The translations under genes were made by a program, and so were the position numbers. Below the pieces are notes generated by a model. That model was not told where the DNA came from. It was given only the letters and a program-made list of their open reading frames with translations, and ran no database searches. Below are positions 1 to 9,480 of a stretch of DNA of 64,000 bases, in pieces. Within the stretch, counting starts at the first letter, position 1; each line of letters starts with the position of its first letter. The stretch spans positions 144,264-208,263 of the forward strand of contig JBDSQB010000010.1 of NCBI GenBank assembly GCA_039930045.1. Reading direction: 5' to 3'. This DNA comes from Chthoniobacterales bacterium. GTDB lineage: Bacteria > Verrucomicrobiota > Verrucomicrobiia > Chthoniobacterales > DASVRZ01.

Positions 1-1029
1 GAAAATTGGGGGAACACCCCGAGCAATGCCGATGGGCATTTTAGCGTCGGCAAAGGCTGGCTGCGGCCACTGAAGAACGTGACCGTGAAAATGGAGACGC
101 CGGTGATTTATTTCTACACCGATCAGGAGTTTCAGGCCCATGTCGAGGTGGATTTCCACGGCGGCTCGATCAGCCAATGGTATCCCAGTCGCAGCGGCGG
201 CGAGACGCCTCCCGGAGAAACCGCGAACGCCGTGGCCAATGCATTTCGCATCGGAGGGGCCGGTGTGAGTCATCTCTTGGGCGACATCGATTTCGCCCAA
301 AAATACGAGGGTTCCATCCATTGGGACATCGCAGTCACGCCTCCCGCTGAATCGGATGGAAGTCGCATCTTTCGTGGCAGCGAGACTCCCAACTGGCTCT
401 TCCCTCGCCAGACCGATTCGGCGCTCGTCACCGCGAAGAACGGCACGGCGGACAAGTTTCTCTTCTATCGCGGCGTCGGCAATTTCGAGTTGCCCGTGGT
501 TTTCAAAATGGAAAAAGACCGCGTCCTCACCATCCAGAATCGCGGCGAAACCGCCATTCCGCGCCTCTTCATTTACGAACTCGACGACGGCATGTCCGCC
601 CGTTTCCAACTCCTCGACGCGCTGCCCGCTGGCCAGGCGACTTCCATTGATCTCGAAAAACTCACTGCCACCGGCCAGTGGCAAAAGCCTGTTTACAACA
701 CCCTCGCCGAAGCCCTCCGCGACGCCGGACTTTACCGCAAGGAAGCCGACGCCATGCTGCAAACCTGGTGGCAAAGTTACTTCCAGAAGCCCGGACTGCG
801 CGTCTTCTGGATCGTGCCCGGCGCCTTTACCGAGTCCATTCTCCCGCTGCGCATCCAGCCCGCTCCGAAAACGATCACGCGCGTGCTCGTCGGTCGCGCG
901 GAGATTCTCACACCCGAGTTTGAGCGCAATCTGGTGAAACAAAAATCCGACCCCAATCTTTATTTCTGGAAAAACGACCGCTACCTCGACGCCTACGTCG
1001 AGCGCGTCCGCCAGCTCACCGGCAAGTGA
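1..1029 (+). CDS. Hypothetical protein, 5'-truncated by the window edge
   Basis: The reading frame is open from the first base, so the GTG at 79 is probably internal and the real start lies upstream. The visible 342 residues contain no transmembrane segment and are rich in Trp, Phe and Pro, with a beta-rich look. I do not recognise the family. It ends 31 bp before the TPP riboswitch that controls thiC, so the two genes are separate transcription units in the same direction. Function unknown. Confidence 0.7.
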   Translation, partial: ENWGNTPSNADGHFSVGKGWLRPLKNVTVKMETPVIYFYTDQEFQAHVEVDFHGGSISQWYPSRSGGETPPGETANAVANAFRIGGAGVSHLLGDIDFAQKYEGSIHWDIAVTPPAESDGSRIFRGSETPNWLFPRQTDSALVTAKNGTADKFLFYRGVGNFELPVVFKMEKDRVLTIQNRGETAIPRLFIYELDDGMSARFQLLDALPAGQATSIDLEKLTATGQWQKPVYNTLAEALRDAGLYRKEADAMLQTWWQSYFQKPGLRVFWIVPGAFTESILPLRIQPAPKTITRVLVGRAEILTPEFERNLVKQKSDPNLYFWKNDRYLDAYVERVRQLTGK

Positions 1030-1060
1030 AGGCGCATTGACTCTCAGCTGGCTTCCGGTA

Positions 1061-1176
1061 TCGTCGCACTCGACAAGCAGGGGAGCCCACGAGCTGAGAG
1101 TTTCGCCGTCAGCAATGGCCGAGCGAAAGACCCTTTGAACCTGATGCGGTTAACCCCGTCGAAGGGAGCGGAATTT
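1061..1176 (+). promoter_or_regulatory. TPP (thi-box) riboswitch upstream of thiC
   Basis: The aptamer signature is plain: GGGGAGC near 1080, CTGAGAG at 1094-1100, a variable TTTCGC/GCGAAA hairpin (1101-1128), then ACCCTTTGAACCTGATG, GGTTAA and CGAAGGGA at 1130-1168. It lies 85-200 bp before thiC, the standard target of this element; ligand binding would reduce ThiC synthesis. Just upstream, 1040-1049 is a perfect complement of 1092-1101, which covers the conserved CTGAGAG segment and could form a competing fold. Confidence 0.95.
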
Positions 1177-1212
1177 TTTCAACGGAGTTCCATTTCAATC
1201 TCTCAGCCGTGA

Positions 1213-3261
<2,049 letters not shown>

Positions 3262-3283
3262 GCCACTTAAATCATCATCTCTA

Positions 3284-4468
3284 ATGGAAGACTTCGGCGC
3301 GGAATCTATAGACTCTAACTACGGGGCAGAGGACGAATCCGACCTCAATCCGCTGAGGCGAATCGATGTCTCTTCGGTTTCAGTGTCAGGGACAGATTGG
3401 ACTACAGAGACGCTTCTAAGTCAGATGGACAAAGGAAACATTGAACTTAACCCGCGATTTCAGCGCCGGGATGCTTGGGAACAAACCCGTAAGAGCCTCT
3501 TCATCGAATCCCTAATCTTGGGACTTCCCGTCCCTCAGATTGTATTAGCAGAAAGAAGCGATGCTAGAGGAAAATATATTGTGTTGGATGGTAAGCAACG
3601 TCTTCTGTGTTTACGGCAATTTACGGCGACGGACCCAAAATCAGAGTTCCGTTCGTTCAAGTTGAAAGGATTAGAAATTCGGCCTGACCTTGAAGGTAGG
3701 GGCTTTAGCGATTTTCAATCCGATTTTGAATTCCAAGCGGACCTTACCGCTTTCGAAAATCAGTCAATTCGCACGGTAGTAGTGCGAAACTGGCGGTCCG
3801 AGGCCCTTTTATTCCACGTGTTCCTTCGATTAAACAGAGGAAGCAAGCCGCTATCCCCGCAAGAACTTCGTCAAGCTCTCCATCCTGGTCCATTTTTGGA
3901 CTTTGCTGATGAAAGCTCCACTGCCAGTCGGGCAATTCGGGGTATTTTGCGACTTAGTGAACCAGACTTCCGCATGCGCGATGTTGAACTCATTATCCGT
4001 TTCTTCAGTTTCAAACATCGTCTCAGCTATTACCGCGGAAACTTGAAAGACTTCCTTGATCAATCGTGCAAGGAATTCAACGAAAATTGGGCCGCGTTGT
4101 GTGATCGGTTCTCTTCGGAAATGGAAGATTTGGAATCCGCACATGCATTTTCAAAGACGATTTTCGGTCGAGACTTTAACTACAGCAAGTGGACTGGAAG
4201 TGGTTATGAAAGGCGCTTCAACCGTGCGGTTTTCGACGTTGTCATAGCCGCTCTCACGGATCCTTTATTACGCTCCGCGATTGAGGCGGATATCGAGAAA
4301 GCGAAGGTTACGTATCAAGCGCTTTGCGAACAGGATCCTAGGTTTATCGAATCGATCGAGCGGACTACAAAGAGCTTGGAATCGACGCGCTACCGCTTCA
4401 ACTCTTTTTATGGTCGCTTGGCAGAAGCCTACCAAATTGACGTCCAACCGCCGGCAGTAGGTGCTTGA
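3284..4468 (+). CDS. DUF262 (GmrS/ParB-like) domain protein
   Basis: Residues about 40-130 carry the DUF262 hallmarks: 'LNPRFQRRDAWEQ' and 'YIVLDGKQRLLCL', the ParB/Srx-like nucleotide-binding fold found in GmrSD-type and other defence proteins. Length is 394 residues. The frame is open back into thiC, but the ATG at 3284 lies after the thiC stop and is preferred. The base composition is clearly more AT-rich than thiC, suggesting transfer. The HEPN gene follows after 12 bp in the same direction, so the two are probably one operon. The likely role is antiphage or toxin-like, by inference from the family. Confidence 0.8.
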   Translation: MEDFGAESIDSNYGAEDESDLNPLRRIDVSSVSVSGTDWTTETLLSQMDKGNIELNPRFQRRDAWEQTRKSLFIESLILGLPVPQIVLAERSDARGKYIVLDGKQRLLCLRQFTATDPKSEFRSFKLKGLEIRPDLEGRGFSDFQSDFEFQADLTAFENQSIRTVVVRNWRSEALLFHVFLRLNRGSKPLSPQELRQALHPGPFLDFADESSTASRAIRGILRLSEPDFRMRDVELIIRFFSFKHRLSYYRGNLKDFLDQSCKEFNENWAALCDRFSSEMEDLESAHAFSKTIFGRDFNYSKWTGSGYERRFNRAVFDVVIAALTDPLLRSAIEADIEKAKVTYQALCEQDPRFIESIERTTKSLESTRYRFNSFYGRLAEAYQIDVQPPAVGA

Positions 4469-4480
4469 GTTGTTGTGTTG

Positions 4481-5179
4481 ATGAGCCCGGATTACCACGG
4501 CCTTTGTAAGCGCCTGTCTGCGTTGCGACGGCATCTGCTCCCTCAGATCAGTCCAACTGGTGCATACACTGACTCTGAGTCTGACAGAACTCGTGCTTTT
4601 ATTGCGCTATCTCATGCTGAAATTGAGTCTTTTATTGAGATCCGATGCACAAATGTTGCGAACGCGGCAAAGACCAACTGGTTTACGCACCGCCGTGTAA
4701 ACGGAATTATCTTCTCGCTCTACACAATCTGCTATTCCGGCTGGGCGGAGCTACAAGGCGATTTCAGAGATCTTCCAAAACTTGAAACTAAGGCAGACAT
4801 CGAAAAGCGGATAGTGTCGTGTCTAGACCAATATAAGCACGTCATCAGTAGCAACCATGGAATCAGGGAGCCGTATCTACGGAAGTTATTGGTCCCTCTA
4901 TCAATTCGAATGTCGGACCTCGATGCAAACTGGGTGCTTGAGATGACGAATTTTGGTGGGTTGCGAGGGCAGATTGCTCACATGAGTGGTAAGGCGAATC
5001 AGCCTCCCGATCCCGAGGCATTCGATAAACTGATCCGAAAAGTTTTGCTCCCCGGTTTGAAGGCTCTTGATCAGAGACTTTCGAGTCTCGTTGGCGCTGC
5101 CACCCCGCCACTTCAGCGAAATGGCGCGTGGCATCGCATAAAATGTGCGCTGCAATTAATCCGCACCGGCTACCCATAG
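4481..5179 (+). CDS. HEPN-domain RNase-like protein (MAE_28990-like)
   Basis: This 232-residue protein has an N-terminal 'LSHAEIESFIE' helix and a C-terminal RGQIAH (R162-x4-H167), the R-x4-6-H ribonuclease motif of HEPN domains. It begins 12 bp after the DUF262 gene; ATG 4481 was chosen over GTG 4475 and TTG 4478. HEPN proteins of the MAE_28990/MAE_18760 type are commonly encoded beside DUF262 proteins, so a two-gene defence or abortive-infection unit is likely. The composition is AT-richer than the flanks. The subfamily name is from memory of the motif layout and is less certain than the HEPN call. Confidence 0.72.
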   Translation: MSPDYHGLCKRLSALRRHLLPQISPTGAYTDSESDRTRAFIALSHAEIESFIEIRCTNVANAAKTNWFTHRRVNGIIFSLYTICYSGWAELQGDFRDLPKLETKADIEKRIVSCLDQYKHVISSNHGIREPYLRKLLVPLSIRMSDLDANWVLEMTNFGGLRGQIAHMSGKANQPPDPEAFDKLIRKVLLPGLKALDQRLSSLVGAATPPLQRNGAWHRIKCALQLIRTGYP

Positions 5180-5204
5180 GCTCAGCGGGGGACATTATAT
5201 CCCT

Positions 5205-5393
5205 CGTTTCCAAGCTCTGGCTTGGGGACGCGGTTGTTTTTGAAGCTCCGGCTTCATGGACGTTATTTGCAAGCTTGGCCATCGACTTCACGCTGGGCCA
5301 GTGCCGAGTGAGGAGTAAGGTTGTTGTGTAAGTCACGCTGACGAAGCTGGAGCTTCGGGGACAAGTGCGTTACTAAGCTGGAGCTTAGTAACG
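5205..5393. repeat. REP-like hairpins downstream of the HEPN gene
   Basis: Several short hairpins share an AAGCT-gg-AGCTT core: CCAAGC/GCTTGG and GAAGC/GCTTC near 5210-5255, CGAAGCT-gg-AGCTTCG at 5342-5357, and a 12-bp stem CGTTACTAAGCT-gg at 5368-5393. Related copies lie on the other side of the adjacent RAYT gene, which is the usual arrangement for REP/BIME elements and their RAYT. The 5180-5438 interval has no other content that I can see. Confidence 0.7.
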
Positions 5394-5438
5394 AGGGGGC
5401 GAAGAGGCAGTGAGCAAGCGGTGTCCGGCTTCCCTCAA

Positions 5439-5969
5439 CTAACGCCAGTCATCGCATTGCAGGAGCGGTTGCGCTCCGGGCAGCCAGGCGTGGGCGGAGG
5501 AATAACGCCAATGCTCCGGCGCGACGACCATGCCGCGCTTGACCGGGTTATTGTGAATGTAATCTAGCTTTTGCAGCATCACTTCGTCCGTGTGGATCGA
5601 CTGCGGATGCGAGCCTTCTTGCCAGATTTGATGCTCGCCCGTTTTATGTGCCGCCCGGTAGTAGCGAAGTTGATTGAGCAGCCACTCGCGATTTTCACGA
5701 CCGAGCTGCTGGATGATTTTCGAGGCAGTGAAGCTTTTGAAATCGCGCAAGACGGCGGAAAGATCGGGCGCGGCGAGAATGGCGTGAAGGTGGTTATCTA
5801 GAATGACCCATGCGTAGATCCGAAGCTCTTTTTGTTTCTGACAAAAAGCGAGAGATTGGACGATGAGATCGCAACAAGCGGCAGAGTTAAAAACGGGGAG
5901 CCATTCGACGATGGTACAGGTAATGAAGTGAGCGCGATTCGGTTCGTTGATCTGGTAACGGCTCCGCAT
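5439..5969 (-). CDS. REP-associated tyrosine transposase (RAYT, IS200-like Y1)
   Basis: The 176-residue product has the HUH motif 'NHLHAI' (His60, His62) and the RAYT signature 'LDYIHNNPVKRGMV', with Tyr137 among the catalytic tyrosine candidates. RAYTs are single-copy Y1-like nucleases that mobilise REP palindromes. The start at 5969 gives the usual N-terminus 'MRSRYQI..PNRAHFITCTI'. Matching hairpins flank the gene on both sides, at 5342-5393 and 6021-6046, which supports a functional RAYT/REP pair. Confidence 0.92.
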   Translation of the reverse strand: MRSRYQINEPNRAHFITCTIVEWLPVFNSAACCDLIVQSLAFCQKQKELRIYAWVILDNHLHAILAAPDLSAVLRDFKSFTASKIIQQLGRENREWLLNQLRYYRAAHKTGEHQIWQEGSHPQSIHTDEVMLQKLDYIHNNPVKRGMVVAPEHWRYSSAHAWLPGAQPLLQCDDWR

Positions 5970-6020
5970 GGCGGATGCTGCTGGAACTAAGTGGAAGAGG
6001 CAAGGCTGCTGTGCAGGGCA

Positions 6021-6046
6021 CGCTAACGAAGCTGGAGCTTGGTAAC
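6021..6046. repeat. REP-like element upstream of the RAYT gene
   Basis: The sequence CACGCTAACGAAGCTGGAG beginning at 6019 repeats the motif at 5334-5352 (one difference at CTAACG versus CTGACG), followed by AGCTTGGTAACGAG as at 5382-5395. It is the upstream partner of the REPs on the far side of the RAYT gene. Confidence 0.65.
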
Positions 6047-6050
6047 GAGG

Positions 6051-6081
6051 AAAGCGCATGGTTCGTTGGACCATGCGCTTT
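6051..6081. terminator. Perfect 12-bp stem-loop with trailing T-rich run
   Basis: AAAGCGCATGGT (6051-6062) pairs perfectly with ACCATGCGCTTT (6070-6081) around a 7-nt loop, followed by CTAGTTTTT. It lies between two minus-strand genes. The U-tract orientation suits a plus-strand terminator, but the symmetrical A/T ends allow either direction; it may also belong to the REP cluster. Confidence 0.5.
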
Positions 6082-6164
6082 CTAGTTTTTCAGTTGTTAC
6101 CCTGAAGGGGCCGAGCCTACTACCAGCGGGCAGGACGAGGACGAAACTCAATCTACTACATCGC

Positions 6165-6875
6165 CTAAGAAGTTGGCTGAGTGGGGTTGGTCGCTGGTTT
6201 CTCCCGCTTCGCGGCGCGGGCGATGTGGCTGGCGCTTTTCCAGGCGCGGAGTTTGTCGGGGTTGCGGGTGTATTTGTTGTTCATGATGGCGTCGAGGTAG
6301 TTGACCTCTTTCATGCCTTCGCGGATGAGACGTCCGACGGCTCCGGTGTTTTCCACGCCTTCGATGTCGTCGCTCTCGACTTCATCTTTCGCACCGTCGA
6401 TGGCGGCACGGTCGTCCATCAAGTTTTGCACAAAGTCGGCGGGGAGTTCGTGGTCGATGAATTTCGCGGCCAGGGCGGTTTTGGCGGCGAGTTCCGCTGG
6501 GGTGTCCACGGCTGGAAACACGGCGGGGGCGAGTTTCTTCAGGTAGGCGTCGGCGGTGGTGATGAGGTCGCGCTGGCTGCCGGTGGCGGGGTAGGGGAAG
6601 TGGTCGGCGAAACCGGGTTCGTCTTGATCGATGGCATCGGCGGTGCGGGCGATGTTTCGGACGTCGAGCCGCAGGCCATCGATGCGGACGGAATGGGCGG
6701 TGACTCCGCCGCCGAGTTGCCCGGCTTTGGCGAGGTCGAGTTCTTTGATGATGCGGGCGATGTTGGCGAAATGGCCGAGGGCTTTGCTGCCGGGGGCGAA
6801 GTCGCCGGAGTTATCGATGCCGAAGGTGGCAGCGCGGCCAAACATGTCGTAGCGGGCGGTTTCTCGATCGTTCAT
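6165..6875 (-). CDS. Uncharacterised protein, paralog 1 of a duplicated family
   Basis: The protein has 236 residues, is soluble and Ala/Asp-rich, starts 'MNDRETARYDMFGR', has a conserved middle ('ELPADFVQNLMDD', 'IDGAKDEVES') and ends in a basic tail. I do not recognise a family. A close paralog is at 62085-62801 (roughly two-thirds identical by eye), and the 128 bp upstream of this gene are also conserved there. A 21-bp-period repeat array ends exactly where that leader begins. The array-leader-gene arrangement suggests a dispersed chromosomal module of unknown function. Confidence 0.85.
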   Translation of the reverse strand: MNDRETARYDMFGRAATFGIDNSGDFAPGSKALGHFANIARIIKELDLAKAGQLGGGVTAHSVRIDGLRLDVRNIARTADAIDQDEPGFADHFPYPATGSQRDLITTADAYLKKLAPAVFPAVDTPAELAAKTALAAKFIDHELPADFVQNLMDDRAAIDGAKDEVESDDIEGVENTGAVGRLIREGMKEVNYLDAIMNNKYTRNPDKLRAWKSASHIARAAKREKPATNPTQPTS

Positions 6876-7003
6876 AAGGATTGGATTTTGAGGTGGTGGT
6901 TGCGGGTTAATGACACGGGAGGGAAGTCTATTGGCGCGTTGAATCCGGAAACAAGCCTAAAAAAGGTGTTTAATGATCACTCACGAGAAAAGTCTCTCCT
7001 GAC
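6876..7003 (-). promoter_or_regulatory. Conserved leader of paralog 1
   Basis: Read on the minus strand, this non-coding stretch runs from GTCAGGAGAG through GTGAGTGATCATTAAA and AACGCGCCAATAGACTT to ACCACCTCAAAATCC just before the ATG. The same blocks, in the same order, precede paralog 2 (61954-62084). Conservation comparable to the coding region implies a shared promoter, a regulatory RNA leader or recent duplication. Confidence 0.65.
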
Positions 7004-7336
7004 ACGGGCGAAGGCTCGATTGACACGGGAAATGGCCGTTTGATACACGCGCAGCCTCGATTGACACCGGAAATGGCTGATTTTGCACCGGTTCAGGCGG
7101 ATGTGACACGCGTTTAGGGTCGATTTGCACGCGAACATGGGCGGCTTACACCGGAAAATGGGGAGCTCGCACACGAAAATGGGAGTCGTACACACGTTCA
7201 GGCCGTGCTGGCACAGGCGAACGCCGGATTTGCAGACGAAAACGCCGGGCACGCACTGACGTAGAGGCGGTTGTCACGCGGAAATGTGGGGTTTACACAG
7301 GCGAATCTGGGATGTGCACGGAAAAATGCCGTTCTG
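7000..7336 (-). repeat. Degenerate 21-bp-period repeat array 1
   Basis: About 15-16 diverged units of 20-22 bp, each with a TGNCACG/TTGCACG core on the plus strand (starts near 7000, 7021, 7042, 7062, 7083, 7104, 7125, 7146). On the minus strand the best-kept unit reads CGTGTCAATCGAGCCTTCG, the same word as in array 2 (19320-19505). Because 21 bp is seven codons, an overlapping frame shows Cys every seventh residue; this looks like a by-product, not a gene. It occupies the gap between paralog 1's leader and the ArsR promoter. Confidence 0.75.
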
Positions 7337-7351
7337 AAGCCGACATAGAGT

Positions 7352-7380
7352 CTTGACATGCAACCGAATGGTTGCATAAT
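7352..7380 (+). promoter_or_regulatory. Promoter with operator in the spacer, ArsR gene
   Basis: TTGACA at 7352-7357 and CATAAT at 7375-7380 are 17 bp apart. The spacer holds the inverted repeat ATGCAACC-gaat-GGTTGCAT (7358-7377), well placed for autorepression by the ArsR-type product just downstream. Transcription would start near 7387, at or next to the ATG at 7388. Confidence 0.7.
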
Positions 7381-7387
7381 GATGGCG

Positions 7388-7699
7388 ATGGATGCAGTTT
7401 TTCGCGCCCTGGCTGATGCGAGTCGGCGGAAGTTGCTGGATGCGTTGCACGCTGAGAACGGTCAGACGTTGTCGGAGTTGTGCGCGCACCTGGCGATGAC
7501 GCGACAGGCGGTGACGAAGCATTTGGCTCTTCTCGAAGAGGCCAATCTCGTCGCAGTCGTCTGGCGCGGGCGCGAGAAGCTGCATTTCCTAAATCCGGTG
7601 CCGTTGCACGAGATCTACGAGCGCTGGATTGCCAAGTATGAACGCGATCGCCTCCAGGCGCTCAGCGATCTGAAAAAGGGTCTCGAAGAAAACAGTTAG
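7388..7699 (+). CDS. ArsR-family transcriptional regulator
   Basis: The 103-residue winged-helix protein begins 'MDAVFRALADASRRKLLDAL', typical of ArsR regulators linked to SRPBCC genes, with recognition helix 'MTRQAVTKHLALLEEANL'. It lacks the metal-binding CxC motif of ArsR/SmtB sensors, so its signal is unknown. ATGs at 7358, 7379 and 7382 fall in or before the promoter; 7388 fits the family N-terminus and implies a leaderless or nearly leaderless mRNA. The SRPBCC gene follows after 25 bp and is probably co-transcribed. Confidence 0.9.
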   Translation: MDAVFRALADASRRKLLDALHAENGQTLSELCAHLAMTRQAVTKHLALLEEANLVAVVWRGREKLHFLNPVPLHEIYERWIAKYERDRLQALSDLKKGLEENS

Positions 7700-7724
7700 T
7701 TCAAACACACAACTCATCAATCGT

Positions 7725-8174
7725 ATGGAAAAAAGCACATTCGTTTACGTCACCTTCATTCGCACCACGCCCGAGAAGCTCTGGGCGAAACTCACCGAGA
7801 CCGAGATTCCGCGGGAGTTTTTCTGGGCCACGACCTTGCACGGAGAGATTCGGGCCGGGGCGAAATGGCACAGCACCGCGCCAGACGGCACCGTGGTCGA
7901 TGGCGGGGAAATCCTCGAACTCGACCCTCCGAAACGGCTCGTCCTAAGCTGGCAGCACGAGATGCAGGAGGAAAAGAAGGCCGAGGGCGTGTCGCGGATG
8001 ACTTACACGCTGGAGCCGAAGGAGGGCATGGTGAAATTGACCGTGCTGCACGAGATGGATCGCGGTCAGTCGAAATTCATCGAGGCGGTGTCGAATGGCT
8101 GGCCGGTGATTTTGTCGAGTCTGAAGACGCTGCTGGAGACCGGCGAGGCGCTGGAAGACACGCGGACCTGGTAA
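7725..8174 (+). CDS. SRPBCC (AHSA1-like) domain protein
   Basis: This 149-residue single-domain protein of the START/AHSA1-like fold opens with 'TFIRTTPEKLWAKLTETEIPREFF' and has the 'GGEILELDPPKRLVLSW' strand pair typical of the family. Such proteins bind small hydrophobic ligands; the ligand is unknown. It is paired with the upstream ArsR regulator, a common ArsR-SRPBCC arrangement. Confidence 0.88.
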   Translation: MEKSTFVYVTFIRTTPEKLWAKLTETEIPREFFWATTLHGEIRAGAKWHSTAPDGTVVDGGEILELDPPKRLVLSWQHEMQEEKKAEGVSRMTYTLEPKEGMVKLTVLHEMDRGQSKFIEAVSNGWPVILSSLKTLLETGEALEDTRTW

Positions 8175-8259
8175 GGCGCATCGCAACAACCGGCGGAGGA
8201 ATCGCCGCAGAGTCGGATGGAAGTCGAATGGCTTTTTTCCGCACTCTGCGGCTCGCCGA

Positions 8260-8715
8260 TCAGACTTGATCGGGAATCTCGGGCTCGACGAGTTGGGCGA
8301 GGAGTTCGAGCGATTCCTGCCAGCCCATATAGCAGGCGGGAGCGGGGATGATGGCCGGGACGCCCTCTTGAGTGATGTGCAACTCGGTGCCGCAGAAGAC
8401 TTCCGTGAGTTCGACCGTGATGTGCATTTCTCCGGGGAGATTGGGGTCCTCGAATTTGTCGGTGTAGCGGAGGCGTTCGTTGGGCACGATCTCGGTGTAG
8501 GTGCCGCCGAAGTGGTGGCTGGAGCCGGTGGTGAAGTTGGTGAACGACATGCGGTAGGTGCCGCCGACGCGGGCGTCGAGGTGATGCACTTTGCCCGTAA
8601 AACCGTGGGGCGGGAGCCATTTGGCCTTGGCGTCCGGATCGAGAAAGGCGCGATAGACGCGCTCGGGTTTGGCGCGAAGGACTCGGTGCAGGCGGATGGT
8701 GTGGGTGTCGCTCAT
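8260..8715 (-). CDS. SRPBCC (AHSA1-like) domain protein
   Basis: The 151-residue START-like protein begins 'MSDTHTIRLHRVLRAKPERVYRAFLDPDAKAKWL'; the start at 8715 gives the family N-terminus. It ends in 'GWQESLELLAQLVEPEIP', the C-terminal helix of the fold. It is divergent from the SRPBCC gene at 8797 across an 81-bp gap that must hold both promoters, and convergent with the gene ending at 8174. Confidence 0.87.
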   Translation of the reverse strand: MSDTHTIRLHRVLRAKPERVYRAFLDPDAKAKWLPPHGFTGKVHHLDARVGGTYRMSFTNFTTGSSHHFGGTYTEIVPNERLRYTDKFEDPNLPGEMHITVELTEVFCGTELHITQEGVPAIIPAPACYMGWQESLELLAQLVEPEIPDQV

Positions 8716-8796
8716 GGTCGGAATATGAGTGAAAGAAATGATTTTTTCAGGGCTTTTCTTTTGCGCAACGGCGAAAGTTTTGGCGATGCTAACGCG

Positions 8797-9273
8797 ATGA
8801 AAACAGTGAGCCATCTGGACAACTCCACGGATGAGCCAATCGAGTGTCAGCTCGTGAGTTACCGGGTGTTGAATGCCTCACGACAGAGGGTTTTCCGCGC
8901 GTTTGCCGAACCAGAGCACCTTGCGCGCTGGTGGGGACCAAATGGATTCCGCAGCACGCTCCACCGCTTTGAGTTCCGGCCCGGTGGCCGCTGGGAACTG
9001 ACGCTGCATGGACCGGACGGCACGGATTACAAGAACGAGTATTTCGCAGTCGAGATCGTCGAGCCGGAGCGGATCGTGATCAATCATCCCGATCCGGCGC
9101 ATGAGTTCCAGCTCATCGTCACACTGGCAGAGGAAGGCGAACACCAGACGCGACTGAAGTGGCGCCAAGTCTTCGCTTCGAGCGAACACTTTGGAGAGAT
9201 TCAGTCATTCGTCACTGAAGCCAACGAACAGGTTCTGGATCGACTGGAAGCCGAAGTGGCCGTGATTCCGTAA
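8797..9273 (+). CDS. SRPBCC (AHSA1-like) domain protein
   Basis: This is the third SRPBCC protein in the cluster (158 residues): 'RVLNASRQRVFRAFAEPEHLARWWGPNGF', then 'FRPGGRWELTLHGPDG' and a closing helix 'VTEANEQVLDRLEAEV'. ATG 8797 was chosen because upstream sequence is the divergent promoter region. It is probably related to the neighbours at 7725 and 8260 by duplication; the ligand is unknown. The next 200 bp hold only a 36-codon frame at 9294-9404 of doubtful reality. Confidence 0.87.
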   Translation: MKTVSHLDNSTDEPIECQLVSYRVLNASRQRVFRAFAEPEHLARWWGPNGFRSTLHRFEFRPGGRWELTLHGPDGTDYKNEYFAVEIVEPERIVINHPDPAHEFQLIVTLAEEGEHQTRLKWRQVFASSEHFGEIQSFVTEANEQVLDRLEAEVAVIP

Positions 9274-9480
9274 TCGCCAAACTTGTAACTGCAATGGGCG
9301 AGCAGTTGAAACTTCAGGAAGCGCAGAATCCCGAGCTCGCCGAGTTGAAGCGCGATGTGACTCCTGAGAAAGTGCTGGATACCATCGCGCGTCCCGCCTG
9401 CTAGCGGCGCGTGCTGGATTTTTTTCCCAAGGTCGCCGCTTGAGCTTTACGACAGCCGGGCAGAGGAGCGATGCTGGGGT

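Noticed and set aside
7000-7252. A 91-codon minus-strand frame with Cys every seven residues across array 1
   Set aside because: The heptad Cys pattern is explained by the 21-bp DNA repeat; the other array shows the same effect, and no start signal or homology supports a protein.
7000-7336. CRISPR array
   Set aside because: Units are too short (21 bp), degenerate, with no alternation of constant repeats and unique spacers, and no cas genes nearby; the same holds for 19320-19505.
9294-9404. 36-codon plus-strand frame 'MGEQLKLQEAQNPELAELKR...' after the third SRPBCC gene
   Set aside because: No ribosome-binding site, no neighbour coupling and no recognisable family; it may be a gene remnant but cannot be supported.
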